From NCBI GenBank assembly GCA_963576565.1, contig OY755039.1, positions 129,632,140 through 129,696,139 of the forward strand: a stretch of 64,000 nucleotides of DNA. Reading direction: 5' to 3'. The translations under genes were made by a program, and so were the position numbers. Shown one piece after another: positions 45,734 to 58,361 of the stretch. The stretch is from Aspidapion aeneum. Taxonomy: Eukaryota > Arthropoda > Insecta > Coleoptera > Brentidae. The notes beneath the pieces were generated by a model. That model did no database searches, was not told the origin of the DNA, and saw nothing but the letters and a program-made list of their open reading frames with translations. The stretch's first letter is position 1. Every line of letters starts with the position of its first letter.

Positions 45734-48700
45734 GTCAGTGAGTTTTGTGTTTTTGTGGGGTGGATAAGTTGCAATGATATTTTTATTAGATGTTAAGAGG
45801 GAGCTCTATGTATGGCATATAATGAAATAACACTTTTATGGGAAAAGTATTTAATATTTTTTATAAAACTTTTGACAATTACTAGAGAAAAGAATTCTTC
45901 AGCAGGCATTTAAATCCCCAATAAAAAAAATTAGACCTCAACCCTCAAAAAACGTGTCTAGATTACCTAATTTTGATTAATGTTTGGTACATTATTTTCT
46001 CTAGAACTGTTTAACCTATAGCAATGGAGTTTTTTCCTAAAAGTGCAAAAAATATATTTTATAAATTTGCAAAATTCTGCTCAAGAAAGTGTTATTCAAA
46101 ACCCTTACAATCAGATTTTTGCCTACACTATTTAATATTTTTATTTCCTTTTCACTCTGCACCACCTCCACAGATTTAAAGGCATCAGTAAATTTTAATT
46201 ATTTTATAGTTGCCTTTTATTGTATAGAAATAAGTTTTGATACTTAAAAGAAATATAAAATTTTTTATTTAAAGCATTTTCGCGATTTAGTAAGGTCGGT
46301 TCTACTACAAAATATTGAAACCACAAAATGTTGAAACTACATTTTATTGAAAATACAAAATAACAAAAATATAAAATATTGAAAACAAAACCTATCAGAA
46401 ATAAAAAACTTTTTTGACTTCTTTTCTGGGATCCTAGATGCTGTGAAACCAAACCGAACTGATTTGCCTGATCTTAATTCATGATTAACAATTTAATAGT
46501 TTACAAGAAAGATTCTTGTTTCTTTTAAATTGTTTATGTATGCCAATTGATTATATAACCCAATGAAATAAAAAATCTTAATTTTATTAAATAATAATAT
46601 TAATGTTTATATACAGTGTATAATGTTTGCAACATATGGGAAAAATTTTTATTTGTGACTTATGGAAAAAAAATTATATAGGATCAAGGCTGCTTGTTGA
46701 ATAACCTAGAAAGACATTTTGACAGTCATGTGATCACTGTCATGATGGCAAATTCAAAAAAATAGTCATGAAAACCCAAAAAGTGAGGTTAAATGGCAAA
46801 ACATTGAAAAAAGTTATTTGAAAAAAGTGTTTAGAATGTCATTTTAGGGTCCTCTATGCAATTTGGAGCAATAATAATAAAAAATAAAAAATACCCTTTT
46901 TTTGGCCCCAGCCTTATTAGAAATTAATTTTATACAGATTTTATTATTGAAATAGTTCAAGTAACGCAATATTTAATGGGCAAAGGTAAAATGATTCCAA
47001 ATTATTTATTAAAATCATTCAAAAAAAATTAAATAAAAATATCTGATTGGCACATGTATGTTTCTTGTAGCAATGGCCTTTTGTTTTGACAGTTTGTAAG
47101 GTTTCTGTGAATTTCCAAGTTTTCTTAAAATTTTATGACAATGGGCAAAATTTATCTCAATTTTATGATATTTTAAAATGCAATAATTTCAACTTTTTTC
47201 AACAACTGTATTTGGTATGTGATATTTTAAAATTTTAAATGAACTGCATAGGTACTAAATAAATCTTTCATACACAAATATCTTATACAAAAACATTATT
47301 CTAATGTTTAAGTTTTCTTTTACCTCTGCTATAATACCATTTTTAATTTTTGTTATATTCTATGTTTCTTTATTTTTTGTCAACTTTCTCATTGATCTTC
47401 TTATTGCATCCATTTCGACACTTTGTATTTTTCCGTTACGCGACAAGTCTCTATTCCATACAACAGCGTGCTTTTCACCATTGTTTCATATATGTTAAAT
47501 TTTACATTATTTTTTATATCTCTGCCCAATAAAATAGTGTTAAGACAACCAATAACCTTTTTTACTTTTACTATTCTTTTTTCCAGTTCTTTCCAGTCTG
47601 TTCCTGTCTTATCAAATGTGACACCCAAGTATACATATTCATTGCATGGAGATATTGTTTGTCCATTTTCTAGTTCTAATTCACTTGATTCATTTCCAAT
47701 ACATAAGTACTGTGTCTTGTCCACATTCACTGTTAACCCCCATTTTTGGTATTCTTCTGTGAACTAGATACATCTTCTTCTAGTCTAAATACTTCTTTTA
47801 TTCTGCCCTTTCAGGCTTTTCCAAAACACAAAGCAACTTATTTAACTGCTTGAATTGCTGATGTGAAGAGAAAAAGTGTGCAATAAAAATCAACAAATAA
47901 AAAAATACATACCTTTCCCTCTAATCAATATTCAAAATTATGTTTCTATTTGTTCAGCTTCCAAAATCTAACAAAAATCCTCTCTCTGTAGAAAAAAAAA
48001 ATCAGAAGGAAAAAGAAATTGATGTATTTAAACCAACTCTCTACACTCACATGCTGCAGCAAATGCCTTTTTAAAAGAAAATTGTGTTTGGTCTTTAAAT
48101 TGTACTGGTTGCATCTAAATAGGACAACCATTTGGTCTTGTAATCACACTGGTTGCATTTGAAACAAATTATGTTCACCTGCTCCAGCAAATGTATAGAA
48201 ATAACTTTAGTGCTGATTGTGTCTTAATGTATACCTTCCAAATTGTTTTGTAATCACAATAGGGTATTTGACAAATTTTAGAAAAGTGTTTAGTATGATA
48301 CATAGGTCCCTAATTTGCTACGCAAAATATTAAAATAGTATATTTTATCATGACTACATTTAAAATCAAGTTTTCTAATTTCCGATTTGAATTTGCCGCT
48401 AAAACGCTCATTTCTAGCATGGCGTTGCAATGACGTCATAGCGCAGTAAACTCGCGGACAGATACACGGCATTCAAGTGTTTATTTGTTTTTGATCTGTG
48501 TTTTTACTGTTTTTTTATGTAAAAAATGTCCTATAAGTGGTGTGTAGTGCCTCAGTGTTCGAATACTAGCATAAAAACACCTGAAAAACTATTTATTCAT
48601 GTGCCTACAGCAGTAAAAGAACGGAAAAAGTGGCTAGAACTTGCTCAAAGAGACCCAAGGGCCTTATCTAATACATCTTCACTTTACATTTGTGAAGATC

Positions 48701-51700
48701 ACTTTGATGTGAGTATAACTAAATTGTTTCTATTAATTTTTCTCACGTTCTCACTATAATATATGTAACTATTTCGTAAATGACGATGACATTTTTGAGG
48801 TTATGTTTATTACAAGAGGTGAATAACTATAATAGGCAGAAAGGTGTACACAATTTTAGGCGGTGCTAGGCAGTTATTAGGCAGGACTAGGGAGTACCTC
48901 TAAATGCAGGATTAGGCAGTGCACATGCAGGCCAAATGTAGGACTGAGCAGTGCATATGCAAGACTAGGCTGTACCTACGCAGGAATATGCAGTGTAACC
49001 TATGCAGTACTTCAAGTATTGCTAGTGGTTGTATACTTTTTGCCTACCTGTCCTGCAATTTTTGATTGTTTCTTAATGCTTAAAATAATAATGATTGGGT
49101 ATTTAATTGAATCTATTGTAAGTGGCATATTAAACAAAAAAGCAAAACATATAACCTAACCTCAAAATCCAAATGAGTAAAAGTAGGTGAAGAAAATCGT
49201 AAAAAACTTTCAGTTATATACAAAAAAACTCATCAAATACTTACATCAACATTTTAACATTTCTAAATTCCGCAGAACAAAAATCATTGTTGTTGGCAAA
49301 GAAGCTTGCCACCATAAACGAATTCAGCATTGGCAAGTTGAAGCTATTGGCTTTGGAGAATCCGTTTTCTATTGAAGATGTTTTTATAAGCAAAACACAA
49401 AATAAAATCTCATTTAGGACGATAATTCGCACTTTAAACCAAAACAAACATTACCATCCATAAGAAAATAATACAGAAAATAGGTTCGTTCGATGCGTTT
49501 ACTGTTTTGTGACGTCACTCGCAGCTGATTGGTAGACCGCCTGTTTTGAATCACGTGGCTAATTGTTTTAATTCAATGAATTTATTTAATTAAAAAAACT
49601 ATGAATTTGAGAAAAAATTAAACAAAAAGTTTGTTTTTAGCATTCCCAAGATCTAAAGAGATATCTAAAAATAAATATATATTTATTTTTTACTACTGTC
49701 AAACACCCTATTGTTGCATTTAACCCTTATTTAAACCAATTGGTTGTTCCTTTATGGCGGTTGCGTAGTGAATGTGTTTTAAAATGGGACTTATTGTTGG
49801 TCTTGTAATTACACTGTTTAGGTTGCATTTAAACCTGCACTTTGGTGTTGCAGCAAATGTCTTTTCAACTGAATCTTCTATATTGCTTTGTAATCTAATT
49901 GCATCTGCTCTTTTGTGCAGCAGTAAGTGCCCTTTCAAAGCAAAAAATTTTATATATTTTTTTTAGTTTTATTGTGAAACAGAACTTAAGTTTTATGACA
50001 AATGTTCCATTTTATGACACTTTTTGTGATTTTATGATAATGTTATGATGAGTAGTAACTAGTTAAAATTTGTTGACATTTTTAAATGAACCGGTCAGAC
50101 CTAGACTTTATAGAACTGTTAATAAATGCTTGGCAAAATTTTTTTGACATTAATTGGGCTGTGTATTGTTCATTTTATTTATTAATGATATTGTCAAACA
50201 TGTCAAATATTGCAAAATGTGGTACGCCTGAAGAAATTGAAAAATTTATTAATCATGATCTAAATAATATTTTTAAGTGGCTTTGTGATAATGGTTTATC
50301 TCTTAACATAGACAAAAGAAAATTTATAGTTATTTCATCTAAACATCAACTAACTAAATTAAAACAAGAAAATATTAAATTTAACATAAAAGTAAACAAT
50401 AGTCAAATCATAGAAGTTTGCAGTCACAAATATCTTGGTATTATTATAGATAAACAAATAAATTTAAAACAACACTGTACATATGTTAAGAAAAAAGTAG
50501 CAAAAAAAATTTACTTTTTGTACCGATTAGATAAAAAAATTTCTTATTTCTCCAAACTAATTGTTTATAAATCAATTATAGCTCCTCATTTCGACTACTG
50601 TTCAACATTATTGTATTTTCAAAATGCTGAAGAAATAAAATCTCATCAAAAGATGCAAAATAGAGCTTTGAGGGCTGTACTTATGTGTAAAAAAAACGCC
50701 TGGTAAAGATATGTTAGGTAAACTTTTGTTAATGAGTATAAATCAGAGATTGACCTTCAATATGATTGTTTTTATTTATCAGTTAAAAAATAAAATGATA
50801 CCTTCTTACCTAAGTGAAGAATTGACTTTAACACAAAATATTCATTCATATAACACTAGATCTCATGCCAGAAATGACTTTTACATTAGTTCTTTGGATA
50901 ATAGAGTTGAGACAATTTTTAGCAAGGGCTTGATCCTATTTAATAGTTTGCCAGGTGAACTTAAGGACATACAATCTATACATACATTTAAGGTAAAATG
51001 TAGAAAATATGTATTTGAGAATGTTGCTATTTAATAAGAGTTAGATAGTTTAGATGTATTTACTACTTGATGATGTAATTAACTTAAGAGCTAAATTGAT
51101 AGCTAATAAAGTGTTTATATATAATTTTTATTGGATTTTGAAAAAATATTCGTTAATAATTATTATTTCAAGAAAATATGGCAACCCTATATGGTGTGTT
51201 TTTCTGTAACACCTTGACCTCTGGGCTGAATTTCAGGTTTTTTTCTTGAGTCTTTTGGGACTGACTGAGGGACTGACTTCGCACTAGTTAATGCCACATA
51301 TTTTGCTTGAGGGCGCGTAGTACCTACTGTGTCAGTCATAGTTACTTACGCCAGTTTATTGTTTATTTTATTAAAAATTTTATTAAGTATTCAAATCAAT
51401 ATCTTCTAATAAAATATATTTTTTTACAAAGTGTATTTTTTAATTTAATAATTTTTTTCGCACACCCTGTAAATGATATTTAAGATTATCATAATAGATT
51501 CATTTCATTAAAACACACAAAAGCCAAATACAGAGAAAGCTGGGACACCCTGTATTAAGTACCTATTTATTTCAGCTCAAGATACAACACTTCCAATAGC
51601 TACTCATATGCACCAGTCAATTTGGTGGGAAAATATTGCAAGTATCCTTCTTATGGTGACTTTCCTGAGACTTACTTCTTGGTAAATATTTTTTGTTACA

Positions 51701-54700
51701 TAGGTACCTAAATTTTATTTGACTTTGTTGACAACAAACTTCTTACCTTAAGACAAATAGGTAGGCACTCTACTTTAGACCCTCTCTCTTTATTTTTATT
51801 GATTGGTTTTCCCTTTTTACATACCTAATAAATATATAATATTTTAAAGCAAAATTGGGATATCTTTTATGATACAATAAGGACAAATCTTTATCATTAA
51901 AAATTTGACAAAATTTAAGAAGCACGGCAATTTTTCATCATTTAATTTTAAATTACAAAAAAAAACATCAGGTCTTGTCAAATTATGAATAGTTGCCCTC
52001 AATAGTCAAAATCTGTAGAAAATTCAACTTATAACATGTGAATTTATAACCTTTAAATTTATAGTGATTGTGTTTGCAAAAAACATTTCAGAGAACTTAT
52101 GGAACTTGGTGGAAAAAAAGTGGAGGCACTCAAATTGATTACAGACCTCAAGATTTCGATCTGTTGGCTGCTGAAGATTTTGTCACATTAGGGTAGGTTC
52201 ATTTCATGTTTTGGGCAGTGGTGGCTCCATGATGTCCAGGGGGGAAGGGCCAAGGAGGCAGCAAAGACCCAAATTTGTTTTATTACAGTTTATAATAAGT
52301 TCAACCTCTGAAGTTTGTCACTAGATGCAAATAAAATGCAACGCAGACGAAAATTTTTGAAAATTAAGGTAATTTTTGTGTAAGAATTAAAAAACAATAA
52401 TTTGGTAAAAAATTGTTGTTTATGCTTTAGTTATATTTTTACTAGTAAACTAAAGATTATAAGCTTTTTGTCCAGGGTGGGGGGTGGCCCGGCCTCCTCG
52501 GCCCCCCGTGGATCCCGAGGTTTGGCAGACCATTATTTTAAGGTTTTTTCATACATTCTTTCTAACGGTTAACAGAAAGAAAAAAACAAAATATTTCCGA
52601 TAAGTAGTTTTTTTATTAATTTTTGAAAATTTGTGAGATGCCAATTTGGCTCAAACATTTACTAATAGAGATATCTCAAGAAGCACTTACACCATGGTGA
52701 TAATATATGGCTTATTTGAAATATCTTTAAAATATCTTTCAAATGAGGCATCCCATAATGTTTTTTTTTGTAAAACATTTTTTTTTAATTTCTCAAAGAG
52801 TAATTTGTATTTTTTTCTTTGAAAATGTATGTTTCTTTTTTTATCAATATTTAACCAGGTAGGGTCAGATACCCAGTAATTAACCACGCAAAGAATTTGG
52901 AAAAAATATATTTCCTTTGGTTTTCAGTTTTAAGTAAAATAAAAAATATCAATAAGTTAAGCTTTGTTTTAAGATTTAATAACAATTGAAAAAAAGAGAT
53001 GAAGTGTGCAAAATATATCGGTACCAGTGCTAGACCATATTTTTTCAGTAGATGACCAGATGTTAGAAATATAGAATAAAACTATAAATTACGTAGAAGA
53101 AAAAGTTTTACAATAAAAGTGATTAAAAAATAATACAATAAAAATGGTGTTTATATTCTAAAATGGGAAAAATAAAAAATCCTTGTTTATATAATTTTTT
53201 TTATATTATCATAAAGACCACATCCGGTTTCTACTAGTGGACCATTAAACAAAGCCCGTGGTTATAGTAAAGAAAATCAACTTAATTGTTAATGACTTCG
53301 GTTCGGTTACAGTGTGATTTTTTATAAGCTTAAAACTTTCAAATAAAAGGCAGTCAACAGAGGAAATTGTTTACGTTTCTTTTTTTATCCATTACTGTCA
53401 AATTTGCCTTTTGTACTGTTCAAGCTATTTTTATTTTTTTATTAAAATGTTCATTGAAATCTGCTCTGAAGTAACTATTTAGTTTTAGTTTTGTTTCATA
53501 GGTTTTTGAGATATTTTAAAAATTTTAAAATTGTAATATTTACTGCACTATAGAAATAATTAACGCATGATTTGGTTAATGTCCCTGTAGTAGCAAAATA
53601 CATTTCAGCTTTCAGTTTGACAGTTTGACTTTTTGCAAATAAAACTGTGTTTGTTTGTCAGTTGTCAATTTAAAATGTCGTTTTTTAGTTCCAACCGGTA
53701 CTGTAGTCCAGTAAAAAAATAAAAAACTAAAACTAAATAGTTAGGTATTTAAAAGCAAATTTTAATAGATATTTTATTTAAAAAATTAAAAATAAAGTGT
53801 TCCATTTAAAAAAAAAATCATAAAATTGATATATCTGGGATAGTATAAATGTCAGATTTGACAGTAGTGATAAAAAAAAAACGTTCGACTGCTTTTAATT
53901 TTAAAGTTTTATATTCAATAGTAAAAAAAAGTAAATAATTTTACACTTGAAAACGGTTAGAGATACATACTTTAAAGAGTCGTAGCAGTTTTTTTTTTAA
54001 ATCAGCTGTACAGTATGGTAACAAAATTTAGCAAACTGCCGATTTCATCCAGTAGTTTTACAAAAAAAAACTAAATTTTTATAAAATATAGCAATAGCAA
54101 AAGACACATATTTAACCATTACTTAACATAACTTACCTGAATAATATTATTAGAAAATCTTTCAAACACACTTGATTGGTGAGGTCACAGCCCTCTTTAT
54201 ATCAGGCCTGATTCTACTTTGACTGGCAACAGTTTCGAAGGCTGGCAGATCTAAAATTTGGACTATTTTGAAAACAAAAAAATATAGGCTGACAAGAAAA
54301 TAATGGACATTTTAGCCTTCGACAGTGTTGTATTTCAGAGAAGGATCGGGGTTGTTAATTTGAGGGGGCTATGGTGGGGTAAAACCATGGGTGAAACACG
54401 ATGCTAGTACATAACTTTCTGGCCAGAGGATACGGGGATTTTGTTTTTATCATTTAATTGGTAAATTGGTCAATTACTAGGCGCTGGTCAATTATTGGTT
54501 TGGTTCGGTTCGGTTCGGTTTAATTTTTTGACAGTATGTATATAAAATAATAATAAAAACAACATTTGATTGATCTTCCTTATAAATTATATCAAAATGT
54601 TTTTAGGTTTGGTAGCGTGGTGGTACCAAGAGACATTTGCATTTACGAGATATATAATCCAGGGGCGATCATTCGCATATGGGGCTCCTATTATGTAGAT

Positions 54701-54798
54701 AACAAATGGACCTTGCTTTGGGAAGGTTTTCCCCAAAAATGCATGCCCAGATCTAGAAAATTTTGTCCGCCTCTAAGGAAGGTTAATTGTTTGATCAA
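45645..54798 (+). CDS. FBXL4: FBXL4, F-box/LRR protein 4, 5' exons (partial gene)
   Basis: Exons 45645-45733, 51576-51681, 52092-52192 and 54607-54798 join in frame (phases 2, 0, 2, 2) and encode the first 162 or so residues. Diagnostic blocks of animal FBXL4: EQYAQGVMSY; VGKYCKYPSYGDFPETYFLR followed by TYGTWW; YRPQDFDLLAAEDF; then ICIYEIYNPGAIIRIWG, WTLLWEG and FCPPLRKVN. These form the N-terminal discoidin-like region before the F-box. The F-box and LRRs are not in the window and no further exon was found up to 64000. FBXL4 is the substrate receptor of a mitochondrial SCF ligase that limits BNIP3/NIX mitophagy. The start is shorter than in vertebrates and shows no clear mitochondrial presequence. 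Divergent from eEF1G. Confidence 0.93.
46305..46392. repeat. Degenerate 15-16-bp tandem repeat
   Basis: Units like ACAAAATATTGAAA recur five to six times, similar in form to the 27179-27318 minisatellite. Confidence 0.6.
47270..47800 (-). pseudogene. LINE RT fragment
   Basis: On the minus strand: VDKTQYLCIGNESSELELEN, CNEYVYLGVTFDKTGTDWKE, LNTILLGRDIKNNVKFNIYE and VKSTLLYGIETCRVTEK, the post-YADD part of insect non-LTR reverse transcriptases (109 aa open, frame changes on both sides). Lies in FBXL4 intron 1. Confidence 0.75.
48526..48708 (+). CDS. THAP DNA-binding domain exon
   Basis: Sixty-one codons from ATG 48526 to a GTGAGT donor: a near-complete C2CH THAP domain (C6, C11, C56, H59; KWLELAQRD and LYICEDHF blocks). 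THAP domains occur in P-element and Kolobok transposases and in domesticated host factors. No downstream exon was recognised before the element end at 49708. It lies in the same orientation as FBXL4, inside its intron 1. Confidence 0.75.
48860..49010. repeat. Degenerate TAGGCAGTGC-type tandem repeat
   Basis: About ten irregular copies of (A)(C/T)TAGGCAGT / ATGCAGGA-like units, each 12-15 bp. Confidence 0.55.
50180..51120 (+). pseudogene. LINE ORF2 3' fragment
   Basis: RT-thumb region: GTPEEIEKFINHDLNNIFKW, LSLNIDKRKFIVIS, SHKYLGIIIDKQINLKQHC, VYKSIIAPHFDYCSTLLYFQ and KMQNRALRAVL. A stop and frame shift at 50704-50711 are followed by 107 residues of the C-terminus (TRSHARNDFYI, LFNSLPGELKDIQSIHTFK) to 51034. 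A 3' UTR with AATAAAGTG ends near 51120. 5'-truncated, Jockey/CR1-like. Confidence 0.75.
51576..51681 (+). CDS. FBXL4: FBXL4 exon 2
   Basis: Acceptor TTATTTCAG, donor GTAAATA. Encodes SRYNTSNSYSYAPVNLVGKY and PSYGDFPETYFL. Confidence 0.93.
52092..52192 (+). CDS. FBXL4: FBXL4 exon 3
   Basis: Acceptor CATTTCAG, donor GTAGGTT. Starts RTYGTWW, ends FVTL plus two bases. Confidence 0.93.
52193..53329. other. FBXL4 intron 3 (first part), nothing recognised
   Basis: AT-rich intron; short minus-strand frames appear to be random. Confidence 0.4.
53330..53935. repeat. Foldback repeat in FBXL4 intron 3
   Basis: AAGGCAGTC..GTTTACGTTT..ATTACTGTCAAATTTG and TAACTATTTAGTTTTAGTTTT (left arm) recur inverted as AAAACTAAAACTAAATAGTTA ... 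CAGATTTGACAGTAGTGAT ... GACTGCTTTTA. Confidence 0.6.
54200..54420. repeat. Repeat related to the centre of 4301-4884
   Basis: Shares AGGCTGAC(C/A)AGAAAATAATGGA, TTAGCCTTC-like and GGATCGGGGTTGTTA blocks with 4520-4650. Confidence 0.55.
54499..54523. repeat. (GGTTC/GGTTT)n microsatellite
   Basis: TTGGTTCGGTTCGGTTCGGT run in FBXL4 intron 3. Confidence 0.8.
54607..54798 (+). CDS. FBXL4: FBXL4 exon 4
   Basis: Acceptor TGTTTTTAG, donor GTGAGTT, phase 2 both ends. Contains YEIYNPGAIIRIWGSYY and KWTLLWEGFPQKC. Confidence 0.93.
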
Positions 54799-55097
54799 GT
54801 GAGTTTCTTGTCTGCTATACTGTCGTGCTTAATAAAAAATGCCATATCTACATCAGGAGCTGTATTCTTCAAAGTTTGTGAAGGGAGTGCTCCCGGGAAC
54901 GTTCCCGGGAAATCAAACTCACTTTTTCTCCCGGGAATAAAAATGTCGTATTCTTGAACGCTCGAGGCGGTTTGTGAGTGCAGGGTTTAGAATCACGCCG
55001 TGCAACTCCAGTGCACAACGTTGCCGCGTATCTCGCAACTAACCAAAGTGCGTTTTATGCCATTTTATTTTTGAATTCAGGAAGTTTTTTTAAAATT

Positions 55098-55370
55098 AGG
55101 GACTTATTGCAAATAAAACCAGGCAATAATAGTGCCGGGCACTATTCTGACAGTTTTCCATTGAAAACTGATAGTTGATCTTTTAAAATTGACATACCAA
55201 AGTCGAATTTATAAATCAAGTAGTTTATTTTCCATTAATAATGGCGGCACTATTAATTTCGGCTCTTATAATACGCAAAGGCCTAATTTTGAAAGAAGAT
55301 AGCTGTTCTTATAATGGTAAACTGTCGAATAGTGCACAATTAGTGCCTGGCTTTATTGCAATAAGTCCTT
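55098..55370. mobile_element. 273-bp MITE
   Basis: AGGGACTTATTGCAA ... TTGCAATAAGTCCTT inverted ends, with AATT on both flanks. The arms also share CCAGGC...AATAGTGC against GCAC..TTAGTGCCTGG. Confidence 0.7.
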
Positions 55371-55446
55371 AATTATCTAAAAAAATTTTAGCTTTAGGGA
55401 GCGCTGGCTCGAGACCTTCCCCTTGGTGCGCCTATGTCTACATAAA

Positions 55447-55680
55447 CATAACTCACACTTATTTCTGTCAGTTATTTCAGGCCAAATAGAGTTATGATTA
55501 TTAATGTTTAACACTTTGTTTATAGATGCCTATTAAAGTGCTTTTATATAAGGACACTTTAAAAATAACTTACACTTATTTCTGTCAGTTATTTCAGGCC
55601 AAATGGAGTTATGATTATTAATGTTTAACACTTTGTTTATAGAGGCCTATTAAAGTGCTTTTATATAAGCACACTTTAAA
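55447..55680. repeat. Tandem duplication of about 115 bp
   Basis: Two nearly identical units containing TTATTTCTGTCAGTTATTTC, AGAGTTATGATTATTAATG and AAAGTGCTTTTATATAAG. Confidence 0.85.
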
Positions 55681-56506
55681 AATGTAGTTGTAAGAACACT
55701 ACATTATATATTATAACCGCCTTTAGGTTCAGATAAACGTTTCTCTGTAATGTCAAATTAATAAACACGCGGCTTTTCTCGCTTCTAAGATGTAATATAA
55801 TATGTTATATAGGTACACATTTTATGCATTAAATTAAACACTCTCACTCAATTGGGTCTGAAAGTGGAGATATTGCTTTTAACCTATGCACCGCAGTATA
55901 GCAATTTAGTTTCAATGCATATTCATACATAATATATCTAAATAGGGCTTTACCTAAAAACTCTATTTTTACTTTCGCAAAAAAAACAAATCACAAAACA
56001 AATAAGTGAGGTTAGAAACTTTCCTGGGAACTCGTTTTCACCTCGTGAGAGGTGGTGAACTTGAATTCACGGGAGTGTGCTTCGGGGAATTGAGCATTCA
56101 CCTTTTTACGGTGAGAACTACTCACATTCTCCTCCCAAAAATTCAAGAATACGTATCCAGAGATTATAAAAAACTAGAGATTGTATTTCACAACCAACCC
56201 AAATAAAAAAAGTGAGTACTGCACAGGTTCGTAAAGAAACGGATGTCTGGTAAGTCGGGTGTCATGGCGGCCGTGACGTCAGAGCTACGTCACAGGTATC
56301 CTAGGAATCGGCAGTCAAACGCTGTTTATAGCAAACGTGAAATTTAGTAGGTAGTGTGTCGTTTCTAATCGGGTAAAAAGTAGTTTTTGTTTCTATCATA
56401 TTTTTCCGTGGGCAGCTTGAAAGCTTAACCTCACGGGGGTCCAAGATCTAATGAACACCTAATAAGTGTTGACAGTTAACTGTTTCATCCTTATGGGACT
56501 CCTCAA

Positions 56507-56790
56507 TTCAATTCAGTTCAAAATAATATATTTCTTTTTCTCTATGTACAATGTAAAATTCCTAAAGCTAGTTATACTACCCTAACCTTAAAAATAAATA
56601 CATTAAATCTTAACGTAACTATTTACAATATATACACACTCCAGCCCGGGCTAGCGCACAGGTTTCCTGCACGTTCACCCCGGCCCGTGCGCACGGTAAA
56701 CATTAGATAGTTTTTGGTCATGCCAAAAACGGCCGACGACTAACGCAACTTGACACTGTTGACATTTGAACGTCACATGTCGTTAGCGGC
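56507..56790 (-). repeat. Possible LINE 3' tail
   Basis: The minus-strand end GAACTGAATTGAATTG resembles the (TTGAT)-type tail of the LINE at 38829. The GC-rich 56640-56720 stretch was not recognised. No ORF. Confidence 0.35.
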
Positions 56791-56824
56791 TTCCGTGGAC
56801 GGTGAACATAGGATTTTTGACATA

Positions 56825-58315
56825 CCGAACCAAAATGAGCAAACTTTGAAAATTCATATTTCAAAAACTATACAGTTTATCAAGAAAAGCACCGAGTTGC
56901 AGTATTGTGGGACTATAGAGATACGAAAAAATGCCACCCTGAGTTAAGATTCGGAAAAACGTCATTTAGCGAAATTTAGGGTAAGAAATCCCATAAGACC
57001 AAAATGACCAAACTTTAAAAATTCATATTTCAAAAACTATACAGTTTATCAACAAAAGCACCGAGTTGCAGTATTGTGGGACCATAGAGATACGAAAAAA
57101 CCACACCCTGAATTAAGATTCTGAAAACCGTCATTTAGCGAAATTTAGGGTAGGGAATCCCATAAGACCAAAGTGACCAAACTTTGAAAATTCATATTTC
57201 AAAAACTATACAGTTTATCAACAAAAGCACCGAGTTGCAGTATTGTGGGACGATAGAGATATCAAAAAAGAGTTAAGATTCGGAAAAACGTCATTTAGCG
57301 AAAGTTAGGGTAGGGAATCCCATAAGACCAAAATGACTAAACTTTGAAAATTCATATTTCAAAAACTATACAGTTTATCAACAAAAGCACCGAGTTGCAG
57401 TATTGTGGGACCATAGAGATAGAAAAAACGACACCCTGAGTTAAGATTCGGAAAAACGTCATTTAGCGAAATTTAGGGTAGGGAATCCCATAAGACCAAA
57501 ATGACCAAAGTTTGAAAATTCATATTTCAAAAACTATACAGTTTATCAACAAAAGCACCAAGTTGCAGTATTGTGGTACCATAAAGATACGAAAAAACCA
57601 CACCCTGAATTAAGATTCGGAAAAACGTCATTTAGTGAAATTTAGGGTAGGGAATCCCATAAGACCAAAATGACCAAACTTTGAAAATTCATATTTCAAG
57701 AACTATACAGTTTATCAACAAATGCACCGAGTTGCAGTATTGTGGGACCATAGAGATACCAAAAAACCACACCCTGAGTTAAGATTCGGAAAAACGTCAT
57801 TTAGCGAAATTTAGGGTAGGGAATCCCATAAGACCAAAATGACCAAACTTTGAAAATTCATATTTCAAAAACTATACAGTTTATCAACAAAAGCACCGAG
57901 TTGCAGTATTCTGGGACTATAGAGATACAAAAAAACGACACCCTGAGTTAAGATTCGGAAAAACGTCATTTAGCGAAATTTAGGGTAGGGAATCCCATAA
58001 GACCAAAATGAGCAAACTTTGAAAATTCATATTTCAAAAACTATACAGTTTATCAACAAAAGCACCGAGTTGCAGTATTCTGGGACTATAGAGATACAAA
58101 AAAACGACACCCTGAGTTAAGATTCGGAAAAACGTCATTTAGCGAAATTTAGGGTAGGGAATCCCATAAGACCAAAATGAGCAAACTTTGAAAATTCATA
58201 TTTCAAAAACTATACAGTTTATCAACAAAAGCACCGAGTTGCAGTATTGTGGGACTATAGAGATACGAAAAAACGACACCCTGAGTTAAGATTCGGAAAA
58301 ACGTCATTTAGCGAA
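56825..58315. repeat. Satellite array, about 169-bp monomer (left block)
   Basis: Eight to nine monomers. The CCATAAGACC landmark falls at 56991, 57160, 57320, 57488 and 57657, giving steps of 169, 160, 168 and 169 bp. Each monomer contains TTTCAAAAACTATACAGTTT, AGCACCGAGTTGCAGTATTG and ACGTCATTTAGCGAAATTTA. Broken by the LINE at 58316. Confidence 0.97.
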
Positions 58316-58361
58316 TTTTTTTTTTTTTTTACGGTTAAGCGCACTCGCAAGGGGATCCCTA

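Larger units (their letters stand above)
48262..49708 (+). mobile_element. 1.45-kb TIR element carrying a THAP exon
   Basis: TA | GGGTATTTGACA ... TGTCAAACACCC | TA, with matching CAA/TTG just outside. Both sides continue as the same zinc-finger repeat, consistent with insertion. Inside is a THAP coding exon, but no transposase catalytic domain was seen. A degenerate tandem repeat lies at 48860-49010. TIRs are short (12-16 bp). Confidence 0.55.
47940..49966 (-). pseudogene. Decayed C2H2 zinc-finger array, interrupted by a TIR element
   Basis: On the minus strand, 49966-49711 and 48257-47940 hold finger-like units: GHLLLHKRA, CRFKCNLN..HIH, ICFKCNQCDYKTKW, and FRCNQYNLKTKHNFLLKRHL followed by LQH (second Cys now Tyr, X12, H-X3-H). 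Stops and frameshifts throughout. 48262-49708 is a later insertion in the middle. Confidence 0.65.
54861..56154. mobile_element. Possible composite inverted-repeat element
   Basis: TGTATTCTTCAAAGTTTGTGA near 54861 resembles the inverse of the right side (TTCAAGAATACGTA, 56141-56154). Proposed arms are weak. It encloses the MITE at 55098-55370 and a tandem duplication at 55447-55680. Confidence 0.35.

Noticed and set aside
49187..49375. 62-aa plus-strand frame as a second exon of the THAP gene
   Set aside because: No family similarity was recognised and no matching splice phase could be shown.
56006..56206. 66-aa frame as a further FBXL4 exon
   Set aside because: It does not resemble the expected F-box or linker sequence, and the splice sites are not convincing.
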